The notes under the pieces: model-generated
Database searches by the model: none
Told to the model about the DNA's origin: nothing
The model's input: only the letters and a program-made list of their open reading frames with translations
Shown: in pieces, positions 18,877 through 27,757 of the stretch
Layout: each line of letters opens with the position of its first letter
Numbering within the stretch: the first letter of the stretch is position 1
Assembly: GCA_900142905.1 (NCBI GenBank)
Contig: FSRV01000001.1
Coordinates: 4,092,001 to 4,156,000 of the forward strand
Direction of reading: 5' to 3'
Source of the DNA: Burkholderia sp. GAS332
Lineage (GTDB): Bacteria > Pseudomonadota > Gammaproteobacteria > Burkholderiales > Burkholderiaceae
Length of the DNA stretch: 64,000 nucleotides
Position numbers and translations under genes: made by a program

Positions 18877-19952
18877 CGGCGCCTGCGCAACAGCATCCAC
18901 AGAAACACCGGCACGCCGACGATCGACGTGATCACGCCGACCGGCAATTGCCCCGGCGCAATCACGGTACGCGCGATCAAATCCGCGCCCATCACCGCGA
19001 CACCGCCACCGAGCGCAGCAGCCGGCAGCAGCATGCGCTGATCGTTGCCGAACGCGAGCCGCAACATATGTGGCACCACGAGCCCGACAAAACCGATGGT
19101 GCCTGCCGTGGTCACCGCCGCGGCCGCCGCCAGCGACGCTACCAGATACACGCGCAAGCGCAGCGGCATCACAGCGACGCCGAGCGCCTGCGCGGCAGCG
19201 TCGCCCCGCAGCAGCACATTCAGGCGCGGCGCGGCGGGCACGATTGCCACGAGCACGACGAAAAGCGCGGCGAGCGCTGTCCATGGCATCGCGCCGCCAT
19301 TCAGATCGCCGGTCAGCCAGAACAGCATGCCGCGCAGACGATTGTCTGGCGCGAGGTTGAGCAGCAACGTAATGACAGCCCCCCAGCCGGCCGCGATCAC
19401 CGCGCCGGTCAGCAGCAAACGCGGCGACGTATCCTGCGGCTCGCCCCGCCACAACTCGCGGCGTGCGAGGCCGAGCACCAGCAGGATCGACACGAAGGCG
19501 CCGGCGAACGCACTGGCATCGACGATCCACCACGCGCAACCGGCGATCATCGCGACCAGCGCGAACGTCGCCGCACCGCCCGACACACCTAACACGTAGG
19601 GTTCGGCCAGCGGATTGCGCAACAGCACTTGCAGCAGCGCACCCGCCAGTGCAAGCAACGCGCCGCATGCGAAGCCGGCCAGCGCGCGCGGCAAGCGCAG
19701 CTTGCGCACGATCTCGCCGGCCAGATCGGCGGACTCGACATGCGGCGCGTGCGCAGGCAGCAGCGCCGCCAAGACGCGTGCAGGCGCGAGCGACACGCTG
19801 CCCAGCGCGAGCGACGCCATCAGCACAGCCAGTGCGATGCCCGCGAGCGCGAGCCAGATCGCGGCCGCGCGCTTCACACTCATCACGCGCAGCGTGGTCG
19901 TAGGCATCGGGCTTGAGCTGCGGTTCATCGGCGCCTTCTCATGCAAGTCCAT
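18873..19952 (-). CDS. btuC: vitamin B12 ABC transporter permease, FecCD family
   Basis: 359 residues with about ten hydrophobic helices; family signatures RLPRALAGFACGALLALAGALLQ, RNPLAEPYVLGVSGGA and the C-terminal GTIGFVGLVVPHMLRLAFG with GVPVFLWML. A 20-25 residue hydrophilic leader contains several alternative Met starts, so the exact start is uncertain. It starts 3 bases after the remnant btuB stop, so it is the first intact gene of the riboswitch-led operon. It moves B12 across the inner membrane with BtuD and BtuF. Confidence 0.9.
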   Translation of the reverse strand: MDLHEKAPMNRSSSPMPTTTLRVMSVKRAAAIWLALAGIALAVLMASLALGSVSLAPARVLAALLPAHAPHVESADLAGEIVRKLRLPRALAGFACGALLALAGALLQVLLRNPLAEPYVLGVSGGAATFALVAMIAGCAWWIVDASAFAGAFVSILLVLGLARRELWRGEPQDTSPRLLLTGAVIAAGWGAVITLLLNLAPDNRLRGMLFWLTGDLNGGAMPWTALAALFVVLVAIVPAAPRLNVLLRGDAAAQALGVAVMPLRLRVYLVASLAAAAAVTTAGTIGFVGLVVPHMLRLAFGNDQRMLLPAAALGGGVAVMGADLIARTVIAPGQLPVGVITSIVGVPVFLWMLLRRRR

Positions 19953-19955
19953 TCG

Positions 19956-20129
19956 TCACTGCTGCTGCCAACCAGCCGTGACATGCGCACCACGCCGCGG
20001 CGGGTCATACGAGTAGGCCGTTTCATAGTCCTTGTTCAACAGGTTCTGGATTTGCGCGGCCACGTACCACGTCTTCGTGGCAGACCCGCGAAGGGCGAGC
20101 AACGCCGCGCGAGCGATCGGGGACAGCAT
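19956..20129 (-). pseudogene. btuB: btuB remnant: signal-peptide start fused in frame to the barrel C-terminus
   Basis: A 57-codon frame starting at the ATG at 20129, with AGGAA about 10 bases upstream. Residues 1-13 (MLSPIARAALLAL) look like the beginning of a signal peptide; from about residue 18 the sequence (TKTWYVAAQIQNLLNKDYET, then AYSYDPPRRGAHVTAGW) matches the last beta strands of TonB-dependent B12 receptors. A normal BtuB has roughly 600 residues, so more than 90 percent, including plug and TonB box, is missing. Placement between riboswitch and btuC is exactly where an intact btuB would lie. The product cannot be a receptor. Confidence 0.85.
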
Positions 20130-20254
20130 GGGATGATATTCCTGTGGATAGCGTGTCCGGCCCGCCTCCCCGCCGGCCGATGCGTAACGTGGCACCCGCG
20201 AGGCCCCCGCGAAGGCGCCCGCGCTATTTTACGTTTGCGCTGGGACGACCCTCT

Positions 20255-20460
20255 CCCTCTGGCCGGGATCCGGGCTAGCGGCACATCGATCCCGCCTTCC
20301 CACGCGTGACGCGCAGTGGCACACTCGCGGGTTCAGCTTCAAACACACGATCAGAATCGACCTGCATGACGAATGCGGTCGCTTACCGTTGCGGGGGGCA
20401 GCGCAGGTTCGCGCGTTCAGGCAAACGGCGCACCCTGCTTCCCGTTTAACTGCGCGCACT
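20255..20460 (-). promoter_or_regulatory. cobalamin (AdoCbl) riboswitch
   Basis: On the minus strand the conserved elements appear in order: AAACGGGAAGCAGGGTGC (near 20430-20447), the CCCCGCAACGGTAAGCGA block (about 20379-20397), GCCACTG...GTGGGAAGGCGGG (about 20291-20322) and the B12 box AGCCCGGATCCCGGCC (20261-20276). Cobalamin binding normally folds the leader to hide the downstream ribosome binding site or to terminate transcription. The first start codon downstream is that of the btuB remnant at 20129, so the element now controls btuCD-cobT-cobS-cobC. Exact ends are approximate; its promoter should lie in 20461-20600. Confidence 0.92.
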
Positions 20461-20708
20461 GTGGAAAAGCGCGCGCGGGCACCAGAGTGCGGCCAGTTTA
20501 GAAGCGGCCTTCGGGTCCGTCAAGAATGGTTAATCTGTGCGCAATCTGTTCTGTTATGTGCAGGTTATTGTCCGATGCACGAGGCGTTTTTCATCATAAG
20601 GTCGATAAAAGCCTGCACAAAGCCATGTTGTTACGTCTCGAAACGAGACAATTGTCGGAACCTGCGACATTCCGCGCTAAAATGCAATGTCTTTAGAGGA
20701 CGCAGCAG

Positions 20709-21065
20709 ATGCTCACCGAACTCGAAACACTTTCACAAAATATCGGCAAGCTGATCGCGATCAGCCAACGCCACAATGAAGCGCGGCTCGCGCTAGAAGA
20801 TCAGCTCGCCCAATCGCGTGCCGAAGCAGAGGCCACGCGCACTGAACTCGCGTTGATGCGCGAGGAGCGCGATGCACTGCAAGCGGAACGCGACGCACTG
20901 TCGGCCAAGATCGACGACGCACAGGTACGCCTGAATGCGATCCTCGAAAAGCTGCCACGGGCTCGCGCGCACAGCGAGCCAGACAATCAGCTCGATCTGC
21001 TCGAGGCCGCACCGCATGAGGTCGATGCGGAGAGCGACGTCACCCGCCACGGAGAAAATGCATGA
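20709..21065 (+). CDS. coiled-coil protein encoded with zapA (ZapB-like)
   Basis: 118 residues. Residues about 5-80 are a continuous heptad-rich coiled coil (LETLSQNIGKLIAIS, then ALEDQLAQSRAEAEATRTEL), followed by an acidic tail. AGAGGA stands before the ATG. The stop overlaps the zapA start (ATGA). Position and coiled-coil character suggest a divisome-associated ZapB-like or cell-division partner protein, but it is longer than E. coli ZapB (81 residues) and this role is an inference from context. Confidence 0.7.
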   Translation: MLTELETLSQNIGKLIAISQRHNEARLALEDQLAQSRAEAEATRTELALMREERDALQAERDALSAKIDDAQVRLNAILEKLPRARAHSEPDNQLDLLEAAPHEVDAESDVTRHGENA

Positions 21066-21376
21066 CCACCAAGCAGATCGAAGTATCGATTCTCGGCGTG
21101 CCCTATCGCCTCGCCTGCTCGCCGGAAACTGAAGGCGCGCTGCTTGAAGCGGTGGCACGCGTCGACGCCGAGATGTCGAAGATCCGCAACAACAGCAACG
21201 TGCGTGGCACGGATCGCATTGCCGTCATGGCCGCGCTGTCGCTGGCATCGGAACTGCTTAAGCTGCAATCAAGCGTGCGACACGGAGAAGCATTTCCCGC
21301 AGAAGAAATCCGGCGTACAATGCATCAAATGAACGAACAACTGGGTACTGTGATTCAGCAGTACAGCATGCAGTAA
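21062..21376 (+). CDS. zapA: cell division protein ZapA
   Basis: 104 residues. The N-terminal KQIEVSILGVPYRLACSPETEGALLEAVARVDAEM segment is the ZapA core, followed by VRGTDRIAVMAALSLASELL and a C-terminal coiled coil. ZapA binds FtsZ and bundles protofilaments at midcell. The gene is followed by the 6S RNA locus, an arrangement common in proteobacteria. Confidence 0.92.
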   Translation: MTTKQIEVSILGVPYRLACSPETEGALLEAVARVDAEMSKIRNNSNVRGTDRIAVMAALSLASELLKLQSSVRHGEAFPAEEIRRTMHQMNEQLGTVIQQYSMQ

Positions 21377-21486
21377 GTACCCAGCAGTCTCGAACAATTT
21401 CAAGCGGCCGGTCCTGAGATCGGCGGCGAATTCAAGCGGAATGCATGAGCAGAGACTCAGCAAACGTTTGAGTTCAAATGGTTTGA

Positions 21487-21665
21487 CTTCCCTGCCTGGT
21501 TCGCCAAGGTCATATATTCCTTGAACCAATGCCATGTGCACGGTTGTGGAAATTTGTAGCACGGGTGTGCGCGTCACTCTGTCTGATGTACCCGAAGTGC
21601 TGCTAACTGCGACCAATTCTGAACCCCCGGTTCAGGATGCCGGCCTAGCGGCTAAGGCGGGGACC
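21487..21665 (+). ncRNA. ssrS: 6S RNA
   Basis: Located directly downstream of zapA and upstream of the EVE gene, the usual betaproteobacterial position. The segment has complementary ends (CCCTGCC near 21490 and GGCGGGG near 21656), the CCTTGAACC motif at about 21529-21537 and a GGTTCAGG counterpart at about 21630, consistent with the long interrupted hairpin that mimics an open promoter and sequesters sigma-70 RNA polymerase. Ends are approximate and no structure prediction was run. Confidence 0.78.
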
Positions 21666-21671
21666 CATTCA

Positions 21672-21707
21672 AAACGGCATCGGACTTCGGTTCGATGCCG
21701 TTTTTCT
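21672..21707 (+). terminator. rho-independent terminator after 6S RNA
   Basis: AACGGCATCG and CGATGCCGTT form a 10-base stem around a short GACTTCGGTT-type loop, followed by a T-run. It ends transcription of the 6S RNA region before the EVE gene. Confidence 0.88.
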
Positions 21708-21761
21708 TTGGGCCTCGATTTTTCCTCTGACTCTTCAAACCCTTAACGTTCAATTCGATTC

Positions 21762-22220
21762 ATGCGCTACTGGCTAATGAAGTCCGAACCGGACGAAGCA
21801 AGCATCGACCATCTCGTAGAGGCGCCGCAACACACGTTGCCGTGGACTGGCGTGCGCAACTATCAGGCGCGCAACTTCATGCGCGACATGATGCAGGTCG
21901 GCGACGGTGTGCTGTTCTATCACTCGAGTTGTCCCGAGCCGGGCATTGCGGGGCTCGCGGAAGTATCGTCCACCGCCTATCCGGACCCGACTCAATTCGA
22001 CAAGAAGAGCCCCTACTACGACCCGAAGTCGTCGCAGGAAACGCCGCGCTGGCTACTCGTCGATGTCGTATTCAAGAAGAAGATCCCGTTGATTCCGCTT
22101 GCCGCGCTGCGCGAGCATGAGGAATTGAAGGACATGCGCGTGCTCGCCAGAGGCAACCGCCTGTCGATCACGCCGGTCACTGAAGCCGAATGGCGCTTCA
22201 TCACCAAGCGTCTTGTTTGA
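21762..22220 (+). CDS. EVE-domain protein
   Basis: 152 residues, almost entirely the EVE (PUA-like) domain: YWLMKSEPDEASIDHL, WTGVRNYQARNFMRDMMQVGDGVLFYHS (residues about 27-55) and a C-terminal ITPVTEAEWRFITK. EVE domains bind modified bases in DNA or RNA; stand-alone versions are widespread and their role is not settled. No restriction or defence gene is adjacent, so a housekeeping nucleic-acid-reader role is more likely than defence. Confidence 0.9.
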   Translation: MRYWLMKSEPDEASIDHLVEAPQHTLPWTGVRNYQARNFMRDMMQVGDGVLFYHSSCPEPGIAGLAEVSSTAYPDPTQFDKKSPYYDPKSSQETPRWLLVDVVFKKKIPLIPLAALREHEELKDMRVLARGNRLSITPVTEAEWRFITKRLV

Positions 22221-22417
22221 CGTTGCATACGCACATGCGACCCAGGGTCGCACGAGATCACGTGCAATGCTGCACGCGGATGAAGGCAAACGTTGAAGAA
22301 ACGTCAAATTAGGGAACCAAGCCCAGGTTACAAGCGCCTAACGGGCTCGCAAACGTTGTGCCATTGCACGGCGTTCGCTCCAATCGTGCACAACCTGTTC
22401 AAGCAAGGAGTCCAAGA

Positions 22418-23149
22418 ATGACGAAAAACACCGCACGTGCACTCGCTCTCGCTCTCGTATGCGCCACCCCTGTCGCACTCGCGCTGACGCCGACCATGGC
22501 TCGAGCGCAGAGCGTAGCGCAGTATCAGCCCGCGGGCGTGCTGTCGCTGAATGCGCAGGCAAGCGCTGAAGTGCCGCAAGACGTCGTCGATATCACGCTG
22601 TTCTACGAACAGGAAGCGAGCGATCCGTCCGCGCTCACCTCCACGCTGAATCAGCGTGCCGATGCGGCTCTGCAAAAAGCCAAGGGGGTAAGCGGTGTCA
22701 CGGCTCGCACCGGGTCCTTCTCGATCTACCCGTCCACCGATCGTGACGGCCGCATTTCCGCATGGCGTGGCCGTACCGAAGTTGTGCTCGAATCGCACGA
22801 CTTCGCCGCGGCATCGAAGCTCGCGGGCCAGATGGCATCGATCATGCAAGTCGGCAACGTGCAGTTCTCGCTGTCGCCTGAAGCGCAGCGTACCGCGGAG
22901 CAGAAGCTCACGGGCGAGGCCATCAAGTCGTTCCGTGAGCAAGCGGCTTCATCGGCACAGGCGTTTGGCTACAGCGGCTATTCGATTCGTGAAGTCAACG
23001 TCGGGCACAACGGCGTCATGCCGCGTCCGATGATGATGATGAGCGCGCGGGCAATGAGCGCCGATGCGAAGGCATCCGCGCCGGTACCGATTGAAGGCGG
23101 TACGTCGACTGTGACGGTCAACGTGTCGGGCTCGGTGCAGATGAAGTAA
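22418..23149 (+). CDS. SIMPL-domain (DUF541) periplasmic protein
   Basis: 243 residues from the ATG at 22418, with AAGGAG upstream. Residues 1-31 are a signal peptide (cleavage near ARAQS). The remaining sequence has the SIMPL/YggE pattern: LSLNAQASAEVPQDVVDITLF at the start, a middle GVTARTGSFSIYP segment and a C-terminal STVTVNVSGSVQMK strand. A methionine-rich run (RPMMMMSARAMSADAK, about 206-221) is unusual. YggE-type proteins have been linked to oxidative-stress tolerance; function here is unproved. It is monocistronic and followed by a terminator. Confidence 0.88.
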   Translation: MTKNTARALALALVCATPVALALTPTMARAQSVAQYQPAGVLSLNAQASAEVPQDVVDITLFYEQEASDPSALTSTLNQRADAALQKAKGVSGVTARTGSFSIYPSTDRDGRISAWRGRTEVVLESHDFAAASKLAGQMASIMQVGNVQFSLSPEAQRTAEQKLTGEAIKSFREQAASSAQAFGYSGYSIREVNVGHNGVMPRPMMMMSARAMSADAKASAPVPIEGGTSTVTVNVSGSVQMK

Positions 23150-23181
23150 CGCGTTTTACGCTAGAGGGTCTGCTGTAAAGG

Positions 23182-23210
23182 AAAAAGCCACGGCATGCCG
23201 TGGCTTTTTT
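23182..23210. terminator. bidirectional rho-independent terminator
   Basis: Near-continuous palindrome AAAAAGCCACGGCATG and CCGTGGCTTTTTT. It separates the SIMPL gene from the convergent lgt gene and can serve both strands. Confidence 0.9.
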
Positions 23211-23242
23211 CATTGGCTGCTCACTACGATAAAACGTAGCGC

Positions 23243-24148
23243 TCAGTTCGCGCCGGCCGCCTGCGCCGGTTCACGCCGCGCACGGCGATAGGACCACACC
23301 AGCAGCCCGATACCGACGAGGATCATCGGCAGCGAGAGCCATTGGCCCATTGAGAGACCCATGGCGAGCAGGCCCAGGAAGTCGTCCGGCTCGCGCGCGA
23401 ATTCCACTGTGAAGCGGGCCAGGCCGTAGCCGATCAGGAACACCGCGGAAATTGCGCCCATGGGCTTCGGTTTGCGCGAGAAGAAGAACAGCACGAAGAA
23501 CAGCGCCACGCCTTCGAGCGCAATCTCATACAACTCCGACGGATGACGCGGCAACATGTGATATTGCGCGAACACTTCGTTCAGATGCCATTGCGCGGCC
23601 AGTTGCGGATGCGTGGTGAGCCACGCGGCGTCGTCCGGCGCGGCGCCTGGAAACAGCATCGCCCACGGTGCCGACGGATCGGTCACACGGCCCCACAACT
23701 CGCCGTTAATGAAGTTGCCGAGGCGCCCTGCCGCGAGCCCCGTGGGCACCATCGGTGCGACGAAATCGGTGACCTGCAGCCACGAGCGTTTGCGCTGATA
23801 CGCGAACAGCACCATCGCCAGCGTCACGCCGAGGAAGCCGCCGTGGAACGACATGCCACCCTCCCACACCTTGAAGATGTCGAGCGGATGCGCGAAGTAA
23901 AAGCTTGCCTTGTAGAACAGCACGTAGCCGAGCCGGCCACCGAAAATCGTACCGAGCACGCCGTAGAACAGCATGTCGTCGATGTCCTTGGCGGTCCAGC
24001 CTTGCGCGGCGACATACGGCAAACGCAGCCGCAGCCGGCCGACAACGATCGCCGCGATGAAGGCGACGAGGTACATCAGTCCATACCAGCGCACAGCGAG
24101 CGGCCCCAGATGAATGGCAACGGGGTCGAAATTCGGGTGAATGAGCAT
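23243..24148 (-). CDS. lgt: prolipoprotein diacylglyceryl transferase
   Basis: 301 residues with about seven membrane helices. The family signature [14 protein letters not shown] (about 141-154) and the SFHGGFLGV segment (about 100-108) with the essential His are present, along with [13 protein letters not shown] near the N-terminus. Lgt transfers diacylglyceryl from phosphatidylglycerol to the lipobox Cys of prelipoproteins in the inner membrane. No partner genes are adjacent. Confidence 0.95.
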   Translation of the reverse strand: MLIHPNFDPVAIHLGPLAVRWYGLMYLVAFIAAIVVGRLRLRLPYVAAQGWTAKDIDDMLFYGVLGTIFGGRLGYVLFYKASFYFAHPLDIFKVWEGGMSFHGGFLGVTLAMVLFAYQRKRSWLQVTDFVAPMVPTGLAAGRLGNFINGELWGRVTDPSAPWAMLFPGAAPDDAAWLTTHPQLAAQWHLNEVFAQYHMLPRHPSELYEIALEGVALFFVLFFFSRKPKPMGAISAVFLIGYGLARFTVEFAREPDDFLGLLAMGLSMGQWLSLPMILVGIGLLVWSYRRARREPAQAAGAN

Positions 24149-24281
24149 CGTGTTGTTATGGGCAGTTCAGGTTCAGAAACGGATTTCTCGTCAATTTTCA
24201 GGTAACAGCCGGCGGTTTGCGCACCCTGCGGCGCATGCGTTGGACGGTTCGGCTTGCAATGCGTTCGCGGCGGCGTCGAGT

Positions 24282-25265
24282 CTAAACACGAGGCGCCGCG
24301 AATTGCGTCTCGCTGGTGGCCGCATGGACCCGCACGATCTCGATGAAGCCGGCCAACACCGGACTCACCTCCGCCGTGCGCCAGACCAGCCCCGTTTCGA
24401 TCGCCGGCACTGATTCGGCAAGTGGCCGGTACACAACCCCCGTGCGGCGCAGGTTACGCAACGATTGCGGCACCAGTGCGACGCCTATGCCGGCCGACAC
24501 GAGGCTCACGATCGTCTGCATCTGGATCGCCTCCTGGCCGACCCGGGGTGCGAGGCCCGCCATGCCGTAGCAATCCATAATGATGTCATAAAAGCTTGGC
24601 GCCAAACGTCTTGGGAAAATCACGAGCGCCTCGTCGGCGACGTCGCGCAGGCTAATCGGCGTGTCCAGCCACTCGGCGCGCGGGTCTGCCTTGGACCCCG
24701 TGGCATTGCCCACACGCGCCGCCGTTTCCGTCGACATCGCAATGACCAGCGGCTCGCGGGCGATCGGCAGCCACGACAGCTGGGTGGCATGGCGCGACGG
24801 TAGCGGCGCGATCACGAGACCCGCATCGATGCGCCCGGCCACGAGTTCGTCGACCTGCACGTCGCTGGTGGCTTCGGTCAATTCGAGGCGCACCCGTGGA
24901 TGGCGAGCGCCGAAATCGCGCAGTAGCAGCGGCAGCAAGCCGTAATCGGCCGTTGAGACGAAAGCCAGCGACAACGCCCCCGCCTCGCCTCGCACGAGGC
25001 TCTGCGCCAGCGGCCGCAGCCCCTCGGCACTCGCCAGCAAGCGCTGCACTTCTGGCAGCAGGTCGGCACCTACCGATGTCAGTTCGACCGAGCGCTTGGT
25101 GCGAGCGAACAACTCGACACCGAGCGTCGCCTCCAGCGCGCGAATGGCCTGCGACAACGGCGGCTGTGTCATGGAAAGGCGCGCCGCCGCCCGTCCAAAG
25201 TGCTTTTCTTCGGCGACGGTCACGAAATAGCGCAACTGGCGCAGGTCAGGGGTGGCGGGCAACAT
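24282..25265 (-). CDS. LysR-type transcriptional regulator divergent from ilvD
   Basis: 327 residues. N-terminal winged helix-turn-helix (LRQLRYFVTVAEEKHFGRAAARL, then MTQPPLSQAIRALEATLGVELF) and a C-terminal periplasmic-binding-protein-like effector domain. It is transcribed away from ilvD with a 216-base gap containing paired AATATATT sites, so regulation of ilvD, of itself, or both is plausible. The effector is unknown. Confidence 0.9.
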   Translation of the reverse strand: MLPATPDLRQLRYFVTVAEEKHFGRAAARLSMTQPPLSQAIRALEATLGVELFARTKRSVELTSVGADLLPEVQRLLASAEGLRPLAQSLVRGEAGALSLAFVSTADYGLLPLLLRDFGARHPRVRLELTEATSDVQVDELVAGRIDAGLVIAPLPSRHATQLSWLPIAREPLVIAMSTETAARVGNATGSKADPRAEWLDTPISLRDVADEALVIFPRRLAPSFYDIIMDCYGMAGLAPRVGQEAIQMQTIVSLVSAGIGVALVPQSLRNLRRTGVVYRPLAESVPAIETGLVWRTAEVSPVLAGFIEIVRVHAATSETQFAAPRV

Positions 25266-25269
25266 GATT

Positions 25270-25308
25270 AATATATTTTACGACCTAATCGAGCCTGAAT
25301 AATATATT
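25270..25308. promoter_or_regulatory. paired AATATATT sites at the LysR-ilvD divergent promoter
   Basis: The self-complementary octamer AATATATT occurs at 25270-25277 and 25301-25308, 31 bases apart (about three helical turns), immediately upstream of the LysR start codon. In this GC-rich genome such AT-rich palindromes stand out. They are candidate LysR operator halves or promoter elements; binding is inferred. Confidence 0.45.
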
Positions 25309-25481
25309 GGACACACGCTTAGCAAAACTGCATCCTTGTGCGACGCGTCGGAACTAAACTGGACTGAAGCGCCGTCGTACCTGCCGGCAAGCGCATTGGC
25401 GACGTCGGCGCCGCGCCTGCCGCCCCCACTGGGCGGCAAACACGCAGCACGGATCAAAACAAAACAGATCGGAGTTCCCCC

Positions 25482-27155
25482 ATGGCATACAACCGTCGTT
25501 CGAAGAACATCACGCAAGGCGTGGCGCGTTCACCGAACCGCTCGATGTACTACGCACTCGGCTATCAGAAAGAAGATTTCGACAAGCCGATGATCGGCAT
25601 CGCCAACGGCCACTCGACCATCACGCCGTGTAACGCCGGCCTGCAGCGTCTGGCCGACGCGGCCGTCGCCGCGGTCAAGGGCTCGGACGCGAATCCGCAG
25701 ATCTTCGGCACGCCGACGATTTCGGACGGCATGTCGATGGGCACCGAAGGCATGAAGTATTCGCTCGTGTCGCGCGAAGTCATCGCCGACTGTATCGAGA
25801 CCTGCGTGCAAGGTCAGTGGATGGACGGCGTGGTCGTGATCGGCGGCTGCGACAAGAACATGCCAGGCGGCATGATCGGCATGTTGCGCACGAACGTGCC
25901 GAGCATCTACGTGTATGGCGGCACGATCCGTCCGGGCAACTGGAAGGGCACCGACCTGACCATCGTGTCGTCGTTCGAAGCAGTGGGCGAATTCACGGCC
26001 GGCCGGATGTCGCAAGAAGATTTCGAAGGGGTCGAAAAGAACGCGTGCCCGTCTACGGGTTCGTGCGGCGGCATGTACACCGCCAACACGATGAGCTCGT
26101 CGTTCGAAGCGCTGGGCATGTCGCTGCTGTATTCGTCGACGATGGCCAATCCGGACCAGGAAAAGGTCGACTCGGCAGCCGAATCGGCACGCGTGCTGGT
26201 CGAAGCGGTCAGGAAAGATCTGAAGCCGCGCGACATCGTCACCAAAAAATCGATCGAAAACGCGGTGGCCGTGCTCATGGCCACGGGCGGCTCGACCAAT
26301 GCCGTGCTGCACTTCCTCGCCATCGCCCACGCGGCTGAAGTGGAATGGACCATCGAAGACTTCGAGCGCATGCGCAAGAAGGTGCCGGTGATCTGCAACC
26401 TGAAGCCGTCAGGCCAGTTTGTGGCGACCGATCTGCACAAGGCCGGCGGTATTCCGCAAGTCATGAAGATTCTGCTCGACGCAGGTCTGCTGCACGGCGA
26501 TTGCATCACGATCACCGGCAAGACGATCGCTGAAGAACTAAAAGACGTGCCGAGCAAGCCGCGCGCCGATCAGCAAGTGATCTTCCCGATCGAGCAGGCG
26601 CTGTACAAGGAAGGCCACCTGGCGATCCTGAAGGGCAACCTGGCCGTTGACGGCGCGGTCGCCAAGATCACCGGCCTGAAGAACCCGGTTATCACCGGTC
26701 CGGCGCGGGTGTTCGACGACGAGCAAAGCGCGCTGGAAGCCATTCTGGCCGACAAGATCGTCGCCGGCGACGTGGTCGTGCTGCGTTACCTCGGTCCGAA
26801 GGGCGGCCCTGGCATGCCGGAAATGCTCGCGCCGACGTCGGCGATCATCGGCAAGGGCCTCGGCGAAACCGTCGGCCTCATCACCGACGGCCGCTTCTCG
26901 GGCGGCACGTGGGGCATGGTGGTCGGTCACGTCGCGCCGGAAGCGTTCGTGGGCGGCACGATCGCGTTCGTACAGGAAGGCGATTCGATTACGATCGACG
27001 CGCACAAGCTGCTCCTGCAACTGAATATCGACGACGCCGAACTGCAACGCCGCCGCGCGGCATGGCAGCAACCGAAGCCGCGTTACACGCGCGGCGTGCT
27101 GGCGAAGTATTCCGCGTTGGCACTACCGGCCAACAAGGGCGCGGTGACGGGCTAA
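25482..27155 (+). CDS. ilvD: dihydroxy-acid dehydratase
   Basis: 557 residues. It dehydrates 2,3-dihydroxy-isovalerate and its methylvalerate homologue in valine, leucine and isoleucine synthesis. Iron-sulfur cysteines lie in CNAGLQRL (about 47), [12 protein letters not shown] (about 121) and [18 protein letters not shown] (about 187-204); the C-terminal GRFSGGTWG (about 471) is the IlvD/Edd signature. ATCGGAGTTCCCCC precedes the ATG. A strong terminator follows. Confidence 0.95.
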   Translation: MAYNRRSKNITQGVARSPNRSMYYALGYQKEDFDKPMIGIANGHSTITPCNAGLQRLADAAVAAVKGSDANPQIFGTPTISDGMSMGTEGMKYSLVSREVIADCIETCVQGQWMDGVVVIGGCDKNMPGGMIGMLRTNVPSIYVYGGTIRPGNWKGTDLTIVSSFEAVGEFTAGRMSQEDFEGVEKNACPSTGSCGGMYTANTMSSSFEALGMSLLYSSTMANPDQEKVDSAAESARVLVEAVRKDLKPRDIVTKKSIENAVAVLMATGGSTNAVLHFLAIAHAAEVEWTIEDFERMRKKVPVICNLKPSGQFVATDLHKAGGIPQVMKILLDAGLLHGDCITITGKTIAEELKDVPSKPRADQQVIFPIEQALYKEGHLAILKGNLAVDGAVAKITGLKNPVITGPARVFDDEQSALEAILADKIVAGDVVVLRYLGPKGGPGMPEMLAPTSAIIGKGLGETVGLITDGRFSGGTWGMVVGHVAPEAFVGGTIAFVQEGDSITIDAHKLLLQLNIDDAELQRRRAAWQQPKPRYTRGVLAKYSALALPANKGAVTG

Positions 27156-27255
27156 GCGCACCTTGAGCACGCGCCGCTGATTCGCCTCGGTTCTCCGGGG
27201 CGGACCCGTGGTGCGGCTCGCCGCGACCTAAGTTACATAAGCTACGTAAAAGCGC

Positions 27256-27288
27256 AAAGGGGCGCACGGGAAACCGTGCGCCCCTTTC
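27256..27288 (+). terminator. rho-independent terminator after ilvD
   Basis: AAAGGGGCGCACGG and CCGTGCGCCCCTTT form a 14-base stem around a GAAA-type tetraloop, followed by T-rich sequence. It closes the ilvD transcript before the cytochrome gene. Confidence 0.92.
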
Positions 27289-27340
27289 CTTTTATAATGC
27301 GTGCACCACGAGTCGGGCACCTGCACCGACGGAGACCAGA

Positions 27341-27682
27341 ATGAAATCAATGTCGTATGCAGCGCTTGCAGCGGTCGGCGTGCTGAGCGTCGCGTTAAGC
27401 GCCGGCAGTCCGGCGGCGCACGCGGAGCCCCCCGCGGGCCTCGTGCTTGCCCAGCAGCAGAACTGCATGAGCTGCCACTCGGTGACGCGTCCCTTCATGG
27501 GACCGGCGCTGCATGATGTCGCCGCAAAATATGCCGGCCGCGAAGATGCCGCCAGCTATCTGAAGCACAAGATTCTGGATGGCAGCACGGGCGTCTGGGG
27601 CTCAGTGCCGATGCCCGCGAATACGCAGCTCACACCCGATCAGGCGGCTACGCTGGCGAACTGGGTGATGACGCTCAAATGA
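27341..27682 (+). CDS. periplasmic class I c-type cytochrome
   Basis: 113 residues. Residues 1-28 form a Sec signal peptide (cleavage near AAHAEP). The haem motif CMSCH (about 46-50) and a downstream axial Met in SVPMPANT (about 88-95) fit a small cytochrome c551/c8-like electron carrier. It is preceded by GGAGACCAGA and stands alone, with no oxidase beside it, so the redox partner is unknown. Confidence 0.88.
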   Translation: MKSMSYAALAAVGVLSVALSAGSPAAHAEPPAGLVLAQQQNCMSCHSVTRPFMGPALHDVAAKYAGREDAASYLKHKILDGSTGVWGSVPMPANTQLTPDQAATLANWVMTLK

Positions 27683-27757
27683 ATGACGGCGCTCAAATGA
27701 GCGCCGCTTGGTAAAAGTGGTGAGCGCCCCCGGATAAAGGCGCGCCCTCTGCCATGA

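Noticed and set aside
18877..19668. Long N-terminal extension of the btuD frame
   Set aside because: This is an alternative frame over btuC and is Arg-rich. The ATG at 18876 in an ATGATGA overlap with btuC gives a normal BtuD.
19956..20195. Possible 79-residue independent small protein
   Set aside because: The portion upstream of 20129 lacks a ribosome binding site, whereas the ATG at 20129 has AGGAA and a signal-peptide-like start; downstream residues match the BtuB C-terminus, so this is a deletion remnant.
20461..20708. Possible second RNA element upstream of the zap pair
   Set aside because: Only AT-rich promoter-like sequence is visible; no conserved RNA elements could be matched.
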